A stretch of DNA of 64,000 bases. Source: Antedon bifida (Eukaryota; Echinodermata; Crinoidea; Comatulida; Antedonidae). The translations under genes and the position numbers were made by a program. The stretch covers positions 10,008,085-10,072,084 of the forward strand of contig OY727103.1 of the NCBI GenBank assembly GCA_963402885.1. Direction: 5' to 3'. Positions 34,861 through 45,688 of this stretch are shown in pieces (the stretch's first letter is position 1; each line of letters opens with the position of its first letter). Under the pieces are notes generated by a model. That model made no database searches and was not told the origin of the DNA. It saw only the letters and a list, made by a program, of their open reading frames with translations.

Positions 34861-35437
34861 ATGTATGTCACAGTCCAAGTTAAACGAAAAGGGTAATTTG
34901 CATAGAAGTATTACCGTATATAAGATTTGCTGAGGAATGTAGTAACACATATTCCTTGTTTTTATTTTTGAAAGCGGAAAGGTTATTATTTCCTTTTCGA
35001 TACAGTAGGTGGAACTCCTCTCCCAGTCATGACAGTTTGTTCATTTGCTTTCTTATTAGTGAATCCAAATAAATCATGTCGCCTGACGCCCAAATGTCCT
35101 CAATATTGAAAGTCAAAACTCAGTTTTGTAAGCATATAGAATTTTATTCACGTTTTTCTTGTTTCCACTGCGTTTTGCATAGAAAATGCTATCTTTACAG
35201 TAAACATGACTTTAATACAAAATGCGTGACCAGCACGGGTTACAATTTTAGTAAAATATATTTGATTTCTTATGAAAACATGAGTCTTAATAGAGAGAAA
35301 TTAATTGACCGTTAAATAATATTCTTAAACAAACTACCAACCTAATTCAGTAAGATTGTTTAGTTAAATTATTATCCAGGTGGTTTTTAAAATGGAATGA
35401 CATACTAATATTAAAGACCTTTTGTAGCAATGGTCAA

Positions 35438-35602
35438 ATTCATTAAAGTTGTTTTCAGTACAAAAATATCTTCGCCCTGCGACTTGTATAAATGTATAAT
35501 ACTTATTTATTTTAAATTAATTAATACTTCGTCCAGCGATTTTATTTTTTCCTAAATATAGCAACTACTAATGTATTTCATTATTTAATTTATTTATTTC
35601 GT
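35438..35602 (+). repeat. 165-bp direct repeat, copy 2
   Basis: Partner of 34696-34860, 577 bases downstream. Neither copy begins TG or ends CA, and the interval shows no primer-binding or polypurine signal. A local duplication is therefore likelier than long terminal repeats. Confidence 0.95.
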
Positions 35603-36077
35603 TATAGTGAATTTGTCTCTTAAGAAAAATACCCGATCTCATTTATACTGACGCTGTTAGAGTCGTAACATGCATTTAATGTAAACAATTCCAATTAATC
35701 AATATATTGTAAACATCTGGTCATCACAAAATATTTACAATTACTACTGTAACTTACAGACATGCAAATTCCATTGTCAACAGTGAAACAAAAAGCAAAT
35801 AATTTACAACAAAAAATAAATTAATACACATAACTATGTACACTTCTGGTATCAAACCATGTAACAAACTCTTGTTTAATATGAAATTAGAAAGAACACT
35901 ACTAAGATGCCCTCGTAGAAATTAAACGGACAAGCAACTTGATCAACAAGCAACATGCACATATCCGAATAGCCTGCTTCAGTATTATACTTCATACAAC
36001 GAAACAAACGGTTACGAAACAAATGGTTAAGCAACAATTTGCGCAAACGACAAGTGGTGTGTTAGTCACCAATGTAA
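35603..36077. other. ELK 3' flank
   Basis: AT-rich sequence downstream of the minus-strand ELK stop. It should include the 3' UTR; the poly(A) site is not fixed. No other gene is seen. Confidence 0.5.
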
Positions 36078-37100
36078 TTAAGAAACAATTATTGGTTTTG
36101 TTGTGCTCGGAGAGAGCAGTACGGTGGGCGTAAGAGGTTGCATGGGGAGCACATGATGACCATTAATGACAGTGGGAAATTGGAATGTATTCAATGTACT
36201 CATGGATGGACTTAAAGTCATGGGACTTAAAGTATTCCAGAAGCTGAGAGGCAAAAGAGGGGTACCGTTCTGGCTAAGAAGTGGGCTAGCAATCATGATT
36301 GGTGTTCCAGTAGCTTGAGTTACACCAGGATACGACGTAACTGGGGTACTGAGATACATGCCAGAATACGAGGGCGAATCAACAGACAGCTGGATTGGTG
36401 TGGGTTTAATTCTTGATGCATAGGTTGTCATAGTTGTAGCTAGACTACCAGTACAAGTCATGGGTCTACCAGAGCTGTTCACTAACGTAGGTTCATTGCT
36501 CATTTTGGCTTCTGATGTGTATCCACTACGGAGTGCTAAGCTGACTGGTGTTGGACTGTATACGACAGAGTTCTGAGCATCATTTACTTTAAATGTTGGC
36601 AAAGTGCTTGTTGTCCAGACCATTTGTGTTGTATCCGAGGTGGTTAGTTGAGCTGTGGTCGACGTTTTTTGTTCACTAAATGTAGATTTCATTTCCCTGA
36701 CCTGAGATGGTCGAACAGAATCGCTTTTTCTGTCATGTAAACGGTCAGCTGTTGATGTCCTTTGTGGCTTTGCGTGCATGTCTAGACTTTCCATTTTCAC
36801 CTTGAATGGAATTTTGTTTTCTGTTTTCACGATTTCTGGAAATGACACAAACTTATATACGAACTTTTGGCCCATAACTTTCTTAATAATATTTTTGTCG
36901 TAGTAATACCGGAGCGCACGGCTTAGTTTGTCGTAATTCATGTTATTCTTATTCTTTTTAAGTCCCCATTGGCGTGCTACTTCTTCTGCATTAAGAAGCT
37001 TAAATTCTCCTTCTACACCCGTCCACGTTATAAGTGTCCCGTTGTGTTGATCCATTAACAGTTCTAACAGAAATTGCCATAATGTAACGTTGGTGTCCAT
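36078..37100 (-). CDS. ELK/TCF-subfamily ETS transcription factor
   Basis: This 340-residue nuclear factor would bind GGAA/T sites, normally with SRF, and activate genes on MAPK signalling. The N-terminal ETS domain (residues 5-86) has [26 protein letters not shown], and the recognition helix [20 protein letters not shown] with both DNA-contacting arginines. The C-terminal activation box matches [16 protein letters not shown] (287-299), then the FQFP ERK-docking motif (306-309), with several Ser-Pro or Thr-Pro sites. The start is the ATG two bases after a splice acceptor (AG at 37103-37104); the track-style longer start reads through the intron. It is shorter than vertebrate ELKs (about 400-430). 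The whole protein, ETS domain included, is in one exon. I could not place an SRF-binding B-box. Confidence 0.92.
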   Translation of the reverse strand: MDTNVTLWQFLLELLMDQHNGTLITWTGVEGEFKLLNAEEVARQWGLKKNKNNMNYDKLSRALRYYYDKNIIKKVMGQKFVYKFVSFPEIVKTENKIPFKVKMESLDMHAKPQRTSTADRLHDRKSDSVRPSQVREMKSTFSEQKTSTTAQLTTSDTTQMVWTTSTLPTFKVNDAQNSVVYSPTPVSLALRSGYTSEAKMSNEPTLVNSSGRPMTCTGSLATTMTTYASRIKPTPIQLSVDSPSYSGMYLSTPVTSYPGVTQATGTPIMIASPLLSQNGTPLLPLSFWNTLSPMTLSPSMSTLNTFQFPTVINGHHVLPMQPLTPTVLLSPSTTKPIIVS

Positions 37101-37649
37101 AGCTGGAAAGAAATTAAACAAATATTTAAGCTTTGGTATATTTTAGCCTTACAAAATCGTAATTATCAAATTTTGCAAGCTTTCAGTATTTAAATAAAAG
37201 TAGTTCCTTGTAAAATATAAAAACAACTATTGTAGTGCTTTGTGAATAAAGAGAAACATTAACAAATGCGTAGTCAATCGAGCCCAACAGCTACTTCCGT
37301 TATAATTACAAACAGGAAATATACTATACAATCTGTATACTGTTGGCGAAAAATTGGAACCATGTTCTCATGACTGTTTGTGAACGAGTATTTACAAGTT
37401 TAAATAACAACAAGCATTACTGTATCACTAGGCTTGCTTACTTTTTTGTTTCGGCGCGAACGTCATTTTCACATTTTGATATCCACTGACTGTTTTCATG
37501 TTTCTTTCATGTACTTCTTTTTTTGGGTTAAGCTTGCTTTCTGTAATTAAATTTATTGTATAGGTTAACTTTTTTCTGGTATTTTACATAATTTGAATTG
37601 TTATTTTATATTTGCTAATTCGAAAGAAACCATGTATACACTAACTAAC

Positions 37650-37700
37650 CTGTATTACTTTGCTGTGACACGGCGTGCGCCGGCGTGTAGGATGACGTCA
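37650..37700 (-). promoter_or_regulatory. Candidate ELK first exon and CRE (proximal)
   Basis: On the minus strand a perfect TGACGTCA (37693-37700) is followed by GC-rich sequence and then a good donor, ACAG|GTTAGT, at 37650/37649. That donor could splice to the ELK acceptor at 37103-37104. The exon and transcription start are inferred. Confidence 0.45.
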
Positions 37701-38997
37701 CCTCAGTATCCATTTGAAGTTAAGGTAAGTATTATGATGAAAACAAAATATCTGTAAAGAAAAAATATGAACACTAATAATTGTATTTGGCTGATGAAAT
37801 AGATCGTAAAGTTTATTTAATTATAACTAAGTAAATAGTGAATCAATTATCAACTAAAAGAATGGTTATACCTATGCCAATGTGCATATGAAAACATACT
37901 GTAGTATTTACTGTCCCCAGGGAGGGTTATAATGACGCAATGGACGAATATCCTTCAACTTCAGTTTATCTCTCATAGCATATGCTTAAACACATCCGGT
38001 ACATCACTTAGTTAGTTTTTAAATTAAATTATATATTAAAATCGGCATCTTTTCAATTGTAGCTTTTGTGTATGAAAATAACAGGCTTAAACTCCTTAGA
38101 ATTGTTATATGTTGTTTTTTTTTCTAAGTATAATGTGTGTTTAGTCTCATTACACAAACTACGTACACTAATTTATCGGCAGTATTATTCGATAATGGAA
38201 TAGGCCATCCAATGACTAATAAACGTGGGCGCCGCAAGCATCCGCTCGTGATCGGTACGCACGGTACATAGCCAAATAATTATTAGACTCCCAAGTTTAA
38301 TTCTTAAGTTCAATATGTGTTAAAGCATGGTATGATTTAAGTTCTTTTTATTAAATGATTTTACGTGATTTTACCATGGGCCTATAATCATGATTTTACA
38401 TAACTATTGTGCCGTTTACAGTTAGTGTTCCGTTGCATACATACATCAACAGGAAATGTAATTTGAAACTATAATCCAACACGGTTACTCGGCGGTCAGT
38501 GATCATACATACAAAGAAAGAAGTTCGACACGGACATTGCTCGTGTTTTTGTACTGTACATGTACTAAGTAAGGTCACTAAAATTGTTTAAAATGGTACA
38601 GTAGTATTGGGACTAATATTTATTGAACAAACATTTTATAACATAACTTTAACAAAATAATATATAGTGTACACTAAGTGTGTGTAGTAGTAGTTATACT
38701 TATAGCTAGTCAATATATATCTATCATCATACACAACAGAACATAATATCATTAGACATTGGAATCATCTCAGATAAATTGATAATAATATAGTTATTCT
38801 GATTGAACGCAATGCACTGTTGTAACCGTTTTAAAGCACTCGAATCGACGTTGTCGTTTTGCCAATATCTTACATTATTATTGGTATTAGAAGTTGGTAC
38901 CAACCACAGTATTCATTAAGTCGCTAATTGGTTCCGTCGTGATTCCGGTGGAAATTATAGAAATAAGAAAAAGAAGAATATGCTTACCGGAAGAGTG
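37701..38997. other. ELK upstream intronic/intergenic stretch
   Basis: No coding exon is seen. A short ORF at 38396-38578 has no family likeness. Confidence 0.45.
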
Positions 38998-39163
38998 TTA
39001 CTTCTGGAGACCAGCTCCTGTATGTGTTAAACACTGTATTTCCAGTGGTTGACTGTGCTATGTCGCTAGCTTGAGTAAAGAGTGTGTCATCATCGCAGCC
39101 GGAAGTAAAAACGAAAACACCTAATAATAGCGATCTGCTGACGTAGGTAGTTGTGTGACGTCA
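38998..39163 (-). promoter_or_regulatory. Candidate ELK distal promoter and first exon
   Basis: On the minus strand a perfect TGACGTCA (39156-39163) and an ETS site ACTTCCGG (39099-39106) precede an exon-like stretch ending in CTTCCG|GTAAGC (donor at 38998/38997). This would be a non-coding first exon spliced to the ELK coding exon. The ETS site could allow self-regulation; all of this is inference from motifs. Confidence 0.5.
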
Positions 39164-39560
39164 GCTTATAGATTATTTTTCACGTGAATAGGTGAATTGT
39201 AAAACGTGATGACGCGCATCATGTGGGTAATTTTCTCTGCGGTTCCTTACTTGGAATTTGATGTCATTCATTGGCGCGAGCTGAATGGAAACGTTCAGTT
39301 CTTTCAATCCATTGTGATTTTTAATAGACATAATATTTTTTTTTCCAGAATTTAATTTCCCTGTCGGAATCATAATTAGGCACCAGAAACTAGTATACCT
39401 AAATTGTTGGTACATGTTAAAACCACTGGGATTCCATGGGCTCCTGATCCCAACAAATGACAAGGTGCGCTTTTTAGGGGGGTATTCACATATTTTATTT
39501 TCTAAATGCGGAGTTGATTAAATTAGATAAATTAGCGAATCCATTACGTAGGCCTATATG

Positions 39561-40126
39561 TACCGTAAATCTTCTAATATGGTAACCCACACTCTAATAG
39601 TAACCCACACTCTAATAGTAACCTCCCTTCTAGTAAAACCCACCTTATAAGTCAATCTATAATAATAACCCACACTCTAATAGTAACCCACACTCTAATA
39701 GTAATTACCCACACTCTAATAGTAACCCCCCTTATAGTAACCCATCTTATAAGTCAATCTATAATAATAACAACCCACTACTCTAATAGTAACCCATGGG
39801 GTTAATATTAGAGTCACAAAAACTATTGACAAAATTACATTATGAAAACTGGTCGTTTAAGACGCAGCCGTATTTTTAAAATAAGGAGATGTTGATCTCG
39901 GGAGTGGGGGAGGATTGAGTGTTTTTGGGTTTATAAAATAAAGTTAAAGTTCAAACAAATTTGTTTATTCGTACTGTAATTATTTTGCTATGATTTGCTG
40001 ACCGGAATATTTGGGGTGGGTTACTATTTTCAAGTGCCTAATAGTAACCCACTACTCTAATAGTAACCCCCCTAAAAAACAATCAAAGAATAATAACCCA
40101 GGGTTAAAATTAGAAGATTTACGGTA
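39561..40126. repeat. TIR-bounded repeat filled with TAACCC-like words
   Basis: The left end TACCGTAAATCTTCTAATAT is the inverse of the right end AAAATTAGAAGATTTACGGT. Between them lie some ten to twelve copies of CTCTAATAGTAACCC or ACTCTAATAGTAACCC, plus a diverged central segment. It has the form of a MITE with internal iteration. Confidence 0.75.
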
Positions 40127-41800
40127 TATTGGCCCGGTGAGGGTAGGCCTACTACTAAGAACATCTAACATCATAAATGGAATAAGTTTGTGAAGCTGTC
40201 GGTATCAATATTTATATACTGTACATAAAGCAACAATACTGTGTTAACTCTGCCGTAGATGAAAGAAACCACACATAGTGAAATAAAAACAAATATTTAT
40301 GAAAAATATATTGCAGTAGTTAACTGCAGATAAAAAAGGGTTTTTAATGAGATAAATTAACCGAAACTTTGTTTAATATGTAACTTTGATAATATATTGT
40401 TTTGATGTCAGAATTATTTATCATCATTAGGCCTATTATCATTTATTTTTGCAAAGTGGTGAATGAGATAAATAAAAAATGGTTAAAATTGTGTTTGTAT
40501 TTTGTATGTGCACGGCCGCACTGGATTTTCCCATGTGACTCGCCGTACAGTCTGTGACGACGTCATGTGAGAAATTAATATCTTATACAATGTAAAAATA
40601 TTTCTTACAAAATACGCCGCTCGACTTTTTGAAGTACTGTAACAGTTTTAATTATTGTTCTTTCTTCATTAAGTGATGCTTTTTAAAATTAATATTCTAT
40701 TTAATACGGTAATTAAAGAAATAATGATTTATTATCAATTACCGTAAACATGCTTTGTGTAATGTAACTGGAATTCTCTATTTAATCTTTTAAAGGTAAA
40801 AAATAACATTGCACACTCCCAAACGTACCATTTCCGGCCATGATGCCATATTTTAAAATTCCCTCACCTCAGCACCAATCACCATAGTGGAGCTGAGGTG
40901 GCCTCTCCAGCTAGACATCATCATAATGTTGAAAACAGGCCGATTTTCTTTTAAAAAAAATACTATTTTGATAGATTTAATATACGTTTATACAAATGCA
41001 TTGATTTGCGATGAATGGAACATTCCAATCTGTATTATTGGAGCTTCAAATTCCTCGGTAAATTGAGGGCGCATTATTTCGACGAATGCTTAGATTAGAA
41101 ATGAAGATTCATCGAACTGGGAGTGTTTTTTGCGGCTATAGCTCACGTTTTCGGTTACCAACCAACCAGCGAATTAGGCCTACTGATGTGTACATGGTTA
41201 CATAAACAAGAATACAAAATAAACTTTATTAGGCCGCCTACTCATACAACATGAACTAAAAAGTTATGAAATCAAATGATTATCGTAGAGTATATAATAG
41301 GCCTAAGTCTCATTTGAGGCTTAGGGAGTGCAGTTGAAAGAGTGCGAGTTTATAACCATATATGGCACCAAGTCAGGATTGAACCCCGAACCTTGGGATT
41401 GGAAGGCAAACACCAACCTCCATGATACAGCTCCACTCCAATGGCTGTCAATGGTGAAAAAATAACGGAACGCAACATAACATAAACATGCTTCGTATTT
41501 TCTTTTCTCCAACTACAATTTGGTTTTTAATTACTCCTGTAAACAGCTTGATTACATCATTTTACAGACAAACGAAACTTTATAGTATGCGTGTTCATAA
41601 ATAAGTGAATAAGCATATATGTGTTTTCATTGACGAGATTGTAATAGTAACTTCAGTAACTATTACAGTACTTATTTGTTATAGGCCTACGACACAAGAC
41701 AAGTGTATCTGATGATAGGTACGTACATTTTATTCGAAAAAATTAATCTAGGTCCCATAGGCGTAATAAATCACGGCCCAACAAATCAGTACTCATGACT
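40127..41800. other. Intergenic, no supported feature
   Basis: AT-rich spacer with AGGCCTA words. No ORF is convincing. The stretch 40880-40920 is GC-richer but not coding in any family I know. Confidence 0.45.
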
Positions 41801-41819
41801 CATGAATCGATCCAGTTTT

Positions 41820-42010
41820 CAAGGCCGTAGCCAGGATATGTCAAGGGGAGTTCGGACACTGACACCCCCGCCCCCCCTTCAGGCCCCATGGTGGGTGGGG
41901 CCTGAGGCGAAGCGAATTCTAGATGGCCGGAAATGGTACTCTCGCACATTCATGATAAAAGGCACCTCTAATTGGCCGGAAAAGACACTCTCATGCAGCA
42001 TGCTACCAAC
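41820..42010 (+). repeat. Dispersed repeat related to the 42.3-kb element
   Basis: It shares GGGGCCTG(A/T)GGCGA(A/G)G, CTAGATGGCCGGAAATGGTA and the preceding C-run with 42380-42475. It is a fragment of the same family without visible termini. Confidence 0.65.
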
Positions 42011-42312
42011 AAGAAGGTATATACCTCCCTGCTACCAATGAGCAAACTGATCATACTTTGTTCCTCTTATCACACACGTGGACTACTTAAAGAACGAACA
42101 TTTGTTGCTGTTTGTTAGATGCGCGTGTGTTCTGTGCGGAACCGCCGATTGTTTGATCATTCACTCGGTATTTTGTTTTGCGTTCAAGTTCAAGCACACT
42201 GTGGGTGAAGAGGAAATTAAATATATCAATGTAAATAGGTGGTATTGATACAGTTGAATAGGCCTACGTATCGGCTGGTGGTCTAGAACAAAAATAATCG
42301 GATGTTCTAATG

Positions 42313-42990
42313 CAGGGGCGGTCGCAGGACTATTTTAAGGGGGTTGCCCAAGAGTCCTCAGAGGGCCGTAGATACCGAGTATTTGCGCCACAGGCCCCCC
42401 CCCCCCCCACGGTGGGGCCTGTGGCGAGGGAATTTTTGTTAAATGACACCCCTAGATGGCCGGAAATGGTACTTTGGATTGCTTTTGTGCGTAAGAAGAT
42501 ACGAAAGGCAACTACACACTGTGTGTTCGTGGTAAACCCCTTCATGGGTCGTTGATTTCTCCATAATCATTGCATTTTGCCGGGGATTCCCCATCATTCG
42601 TAGTACCCTATTTGTCTTCATTTCCCTACGTCCGTAATAATTACGGACGTTCCGAACTTTGAAATAACAGTGTTTAATTGCTTCTTTCTGCAAATTTCGA
42701 ACGTATTTTCTTTTCCGGAGTGTGGTTGTACAGTTTATAGTGGATAAATGAAAATGAATTTTGGAAATTGTGGTTTTACTGACTTATTTAGCATTTATTT
42801 CAAAATAATACAATTTAACGTTTTGCTCAATATAGCAACACTGAACTTCTATAACGTTAATGATTAATATAAATATGATGACATGGGATCTAAATTTTAA
42901 TTTAGTGGCAAAAAAAAATATTTAGTATGAAATTAAAGGTGTTGCCCGGGCAACTGGGGCAACTGGGGCAACACCCCTGCGTCCGCCCCT
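42313..42990. mobile_element. hAT-like non-autonomous DNA element
   Basis: It begins CAGGGGCGGTCGCAGGACTA and ends with the near-inverse TGCGTCCGCCCCT. CAGGGGC-type termini are typical of hAT elements. It is 678 bp with no transposase. TAATG occurs on both sides, but a clean 8-bp target duplication is not evident. Confidence 0.6.
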
Positions 42991-45688
42991 ATAATGTAAA
43001 CTACAGTACATTATACCATAGATATTATAGTGCAATATATTAATATTCACTATAATAATCCTCTATGATGATGATACACATAGTTCATAGCCACACATAA
43101 ATACTGGTGTACGTCGGAAGGCTATACTTTATGCATACGGACTGCCAGTGATCTAAATAATAGGTACGCAGTTGTCTGGTGATGTCCTTTGTACGAATCG
43201 TTCGTGCCCCAGCTCGCTGTATGAGTACGATACACGCGTCAATATCATGTTACATCCAGGGACCAACAATTTATTTTTCACGTGAAAATCGGCAATTCAT
43301 TTGCAACTCTTAGAAATTTACAGACACGTACCGCTCGAAGTACGCTCATACAGGGAAGGGAACTTTTTGTACTGTGGGGCACGTATTTGGAAGATTTTCA
43401 GAGATGAGGGTGAGGTATTGGGCATGTCGGGATTGGGGTTCGCGGTCCCTGTAAAGAGGGGGGGGGGGGGGGGCTGGCTATGGGCCCTGGTTTTGTTCAC
43501 ACAAATGTTTCCAGGAATTTTAACACCGCAATAATTATTTAGCAAACTGTCTTATTATAATCCCTAGCTTAATAAGAGTTAGACTACAGTTTAATTTGTT
43601 ACTAAATAAGAGCTAGCGTTTCCGATCGCCGAATGTCTTACTGTATTTATTTAGTGTGATTCTAAATACAATCAACTTTATTACTGCGGTTACATCACCA
43701 CCACCCCGTGCAGCCCAATCCCCGTAGTTAAATTTCCATTTCTCCTCAATTTCCTGAGTCTACGTCAATTAATTGTTCTTTATGGTATCCAGTATTCGTT
43801 ATTTTGTCTTTATTTCTGAATACCCCAAGGGGACACTTCCGTATTCGAGAACCATCTGTGGGGACCCCTAGATGGTACGCGAGTCATTTAGTTTGCAAAA
43901 GTAATCTTGAAAAAAAAAGCTCATCTTGAAACGAAGCCCACTCAAGAGTAATAAAAACGAGGTTTTACAGTATGCAAATACCTTACAATATGAGGTGTCT
44001 TGTTAATCGATTGTTTAATCAATAAAAATAAGCCATTAAAAGATCACAAAATGTACCAGAACCAAAAAAAACAGATCATTTATTATTTCTTTAAATAATT
44101 TTGCAATAGGATTAACATGAAATATGTAACAATGTGAATGAGTTGATCTAATTGTAGCGCGTCTATATACAGCAGCAAAACATTACCCAAGTTTGAGTGT
44201 CGGTTTGCAATATATTTTTTTACTTCCTCGGGCATTTCCATATTTCTGTTTTAAATTGTAAATAATACAAAAATACATTCAATTAATAACAAAATAATCA
44301 AATCGCACTGATCGAAGCACTTTTACAGTAATAAGTGGAGGTCCAAGAGCTTGTTTAGAGAGCGCCCATTGCCTCTCTACAAACTTAGTACACCAAGTTA
44401 GCCTAAACCCTCAGGAAAAATAATTCAGAGGTGTACCATTGCAAATTTACTGCTTTCATCCTCAAATCCAATAAATACTGTATGTATTTTATTAAAAGAT
44501 AGCTATTAAGATGATCTTTATAATAGAATATGAATTGTGTGCAATACTTTTCACTAAATAGCTTTTATTGAACCAAAAATATTACATTTTAGCATCTTTT
44601 TTGGGCTGTGCCATTTAATGACCTCAAGAAAAATATAAAAATATTTTTTTTTCACATTTTCTCAAAAACTATTCTAGTATATGAAATAATATGTAGATTA
44701 CAAGTTTCTGTGTAAAGCTGGAAAAAGTTATAACCAGTTAAGTTTAGAAAACGTTTTTTGATGAAGGTTAAGGGTGCTGTTCACACATTTTTTAAAGTGA
44801 TTTTTCACTTTTTTTAACCTGTAACTCATTAAGATTTTTGTAATGGTTTTATTAGATAATTACATTTTTTTTGTATTAAATAAGTATGGAATATGGAATA
44901 TACCAAATTTGAATTGCATAAAATCATCAAATTTCACTATTAATAGTCCAAGCAATCATTTGAAGTTGAATAAGCTAAAAGCAAAGCAAGACATTATGAT
45001 GATGAGATACAATTCCACAAATCACACCATTGTCATACCCTAGAACATATGCAAATTACCTAAAATATGCAAATAAGGTTAACACTATATTTCAATTATT
45101 GGTTATAGGGGGTTGTTTAAAAAAAAAATCAGAAGATCTCTTATGTGCTATATATTCTGTCTAATAGAACTTTTTGTCCAGAAATGACCAGAAATGCCTC
45201 TTATGCCATTTATATTATGCAAAGAAATCAGAAATGGCCATCATCTTGGATTTGAAGATGACTGCAGCACTTGGACCTCCGCTTATAAATGTCTAATAAC
45301 ATCCACTGGTTATGTGGTGTTATTGACCGGCATTCATTACAGAAGCAGGTTGTTGTTTATTCGACATAGACATCATGAAACTACTGACATGATGTTCAAT
45401 TACAGTACAGGTGTATGTCTTTCTATCAATATAGTTTTGACAATATTTGATTCACAACTTATTTTCATATTTTTTTATAGTTCATCTTGAGACTTTGACC
45501 TACAGAGATAATAGTATTAATACCAGGTAGCCTACTAAAGTTAATTCTCGCATCATACTGTGTACAGTAATACAAAATAATATATAGTTTATAATATACA
45601 GTTATTTTTTTCAAGGTATATTTAGACAATCCACGTTAATTGTACAGTGTATAAAAATTATAAAAAAATACTTTTATTTTAAAAACAA
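42991..45688. other. Intergenic with repeat fragments
   Basis: No gene is seen. A 16-base or longer G run lies at about 43458-43474. From 44580 to 45290 words such as ATATGCAAATTACC, GCAAATAAGG and GACCAGAAATGCC recall the 32.1-33.1 kb repeat family. An AATAAA on the minus strand (45673-45678) lies 11 bases beyond the next gene's stop. Confidence 0.5.

Noticed and set aside
34696-35602. Small LTR element bounded by the 165-bp repeats
   Set aside because: The repeats lack TG...CA ends, and no primer-binding site or polypurine tract is seen between them.
37098-37121. ELK start at the upstream ATG (MFNFFPAMD)
   Set aside because: The extra codons cross a TTTCTTTCCAG splice acceptor; family alignment begins at [10 protein letters not shown].
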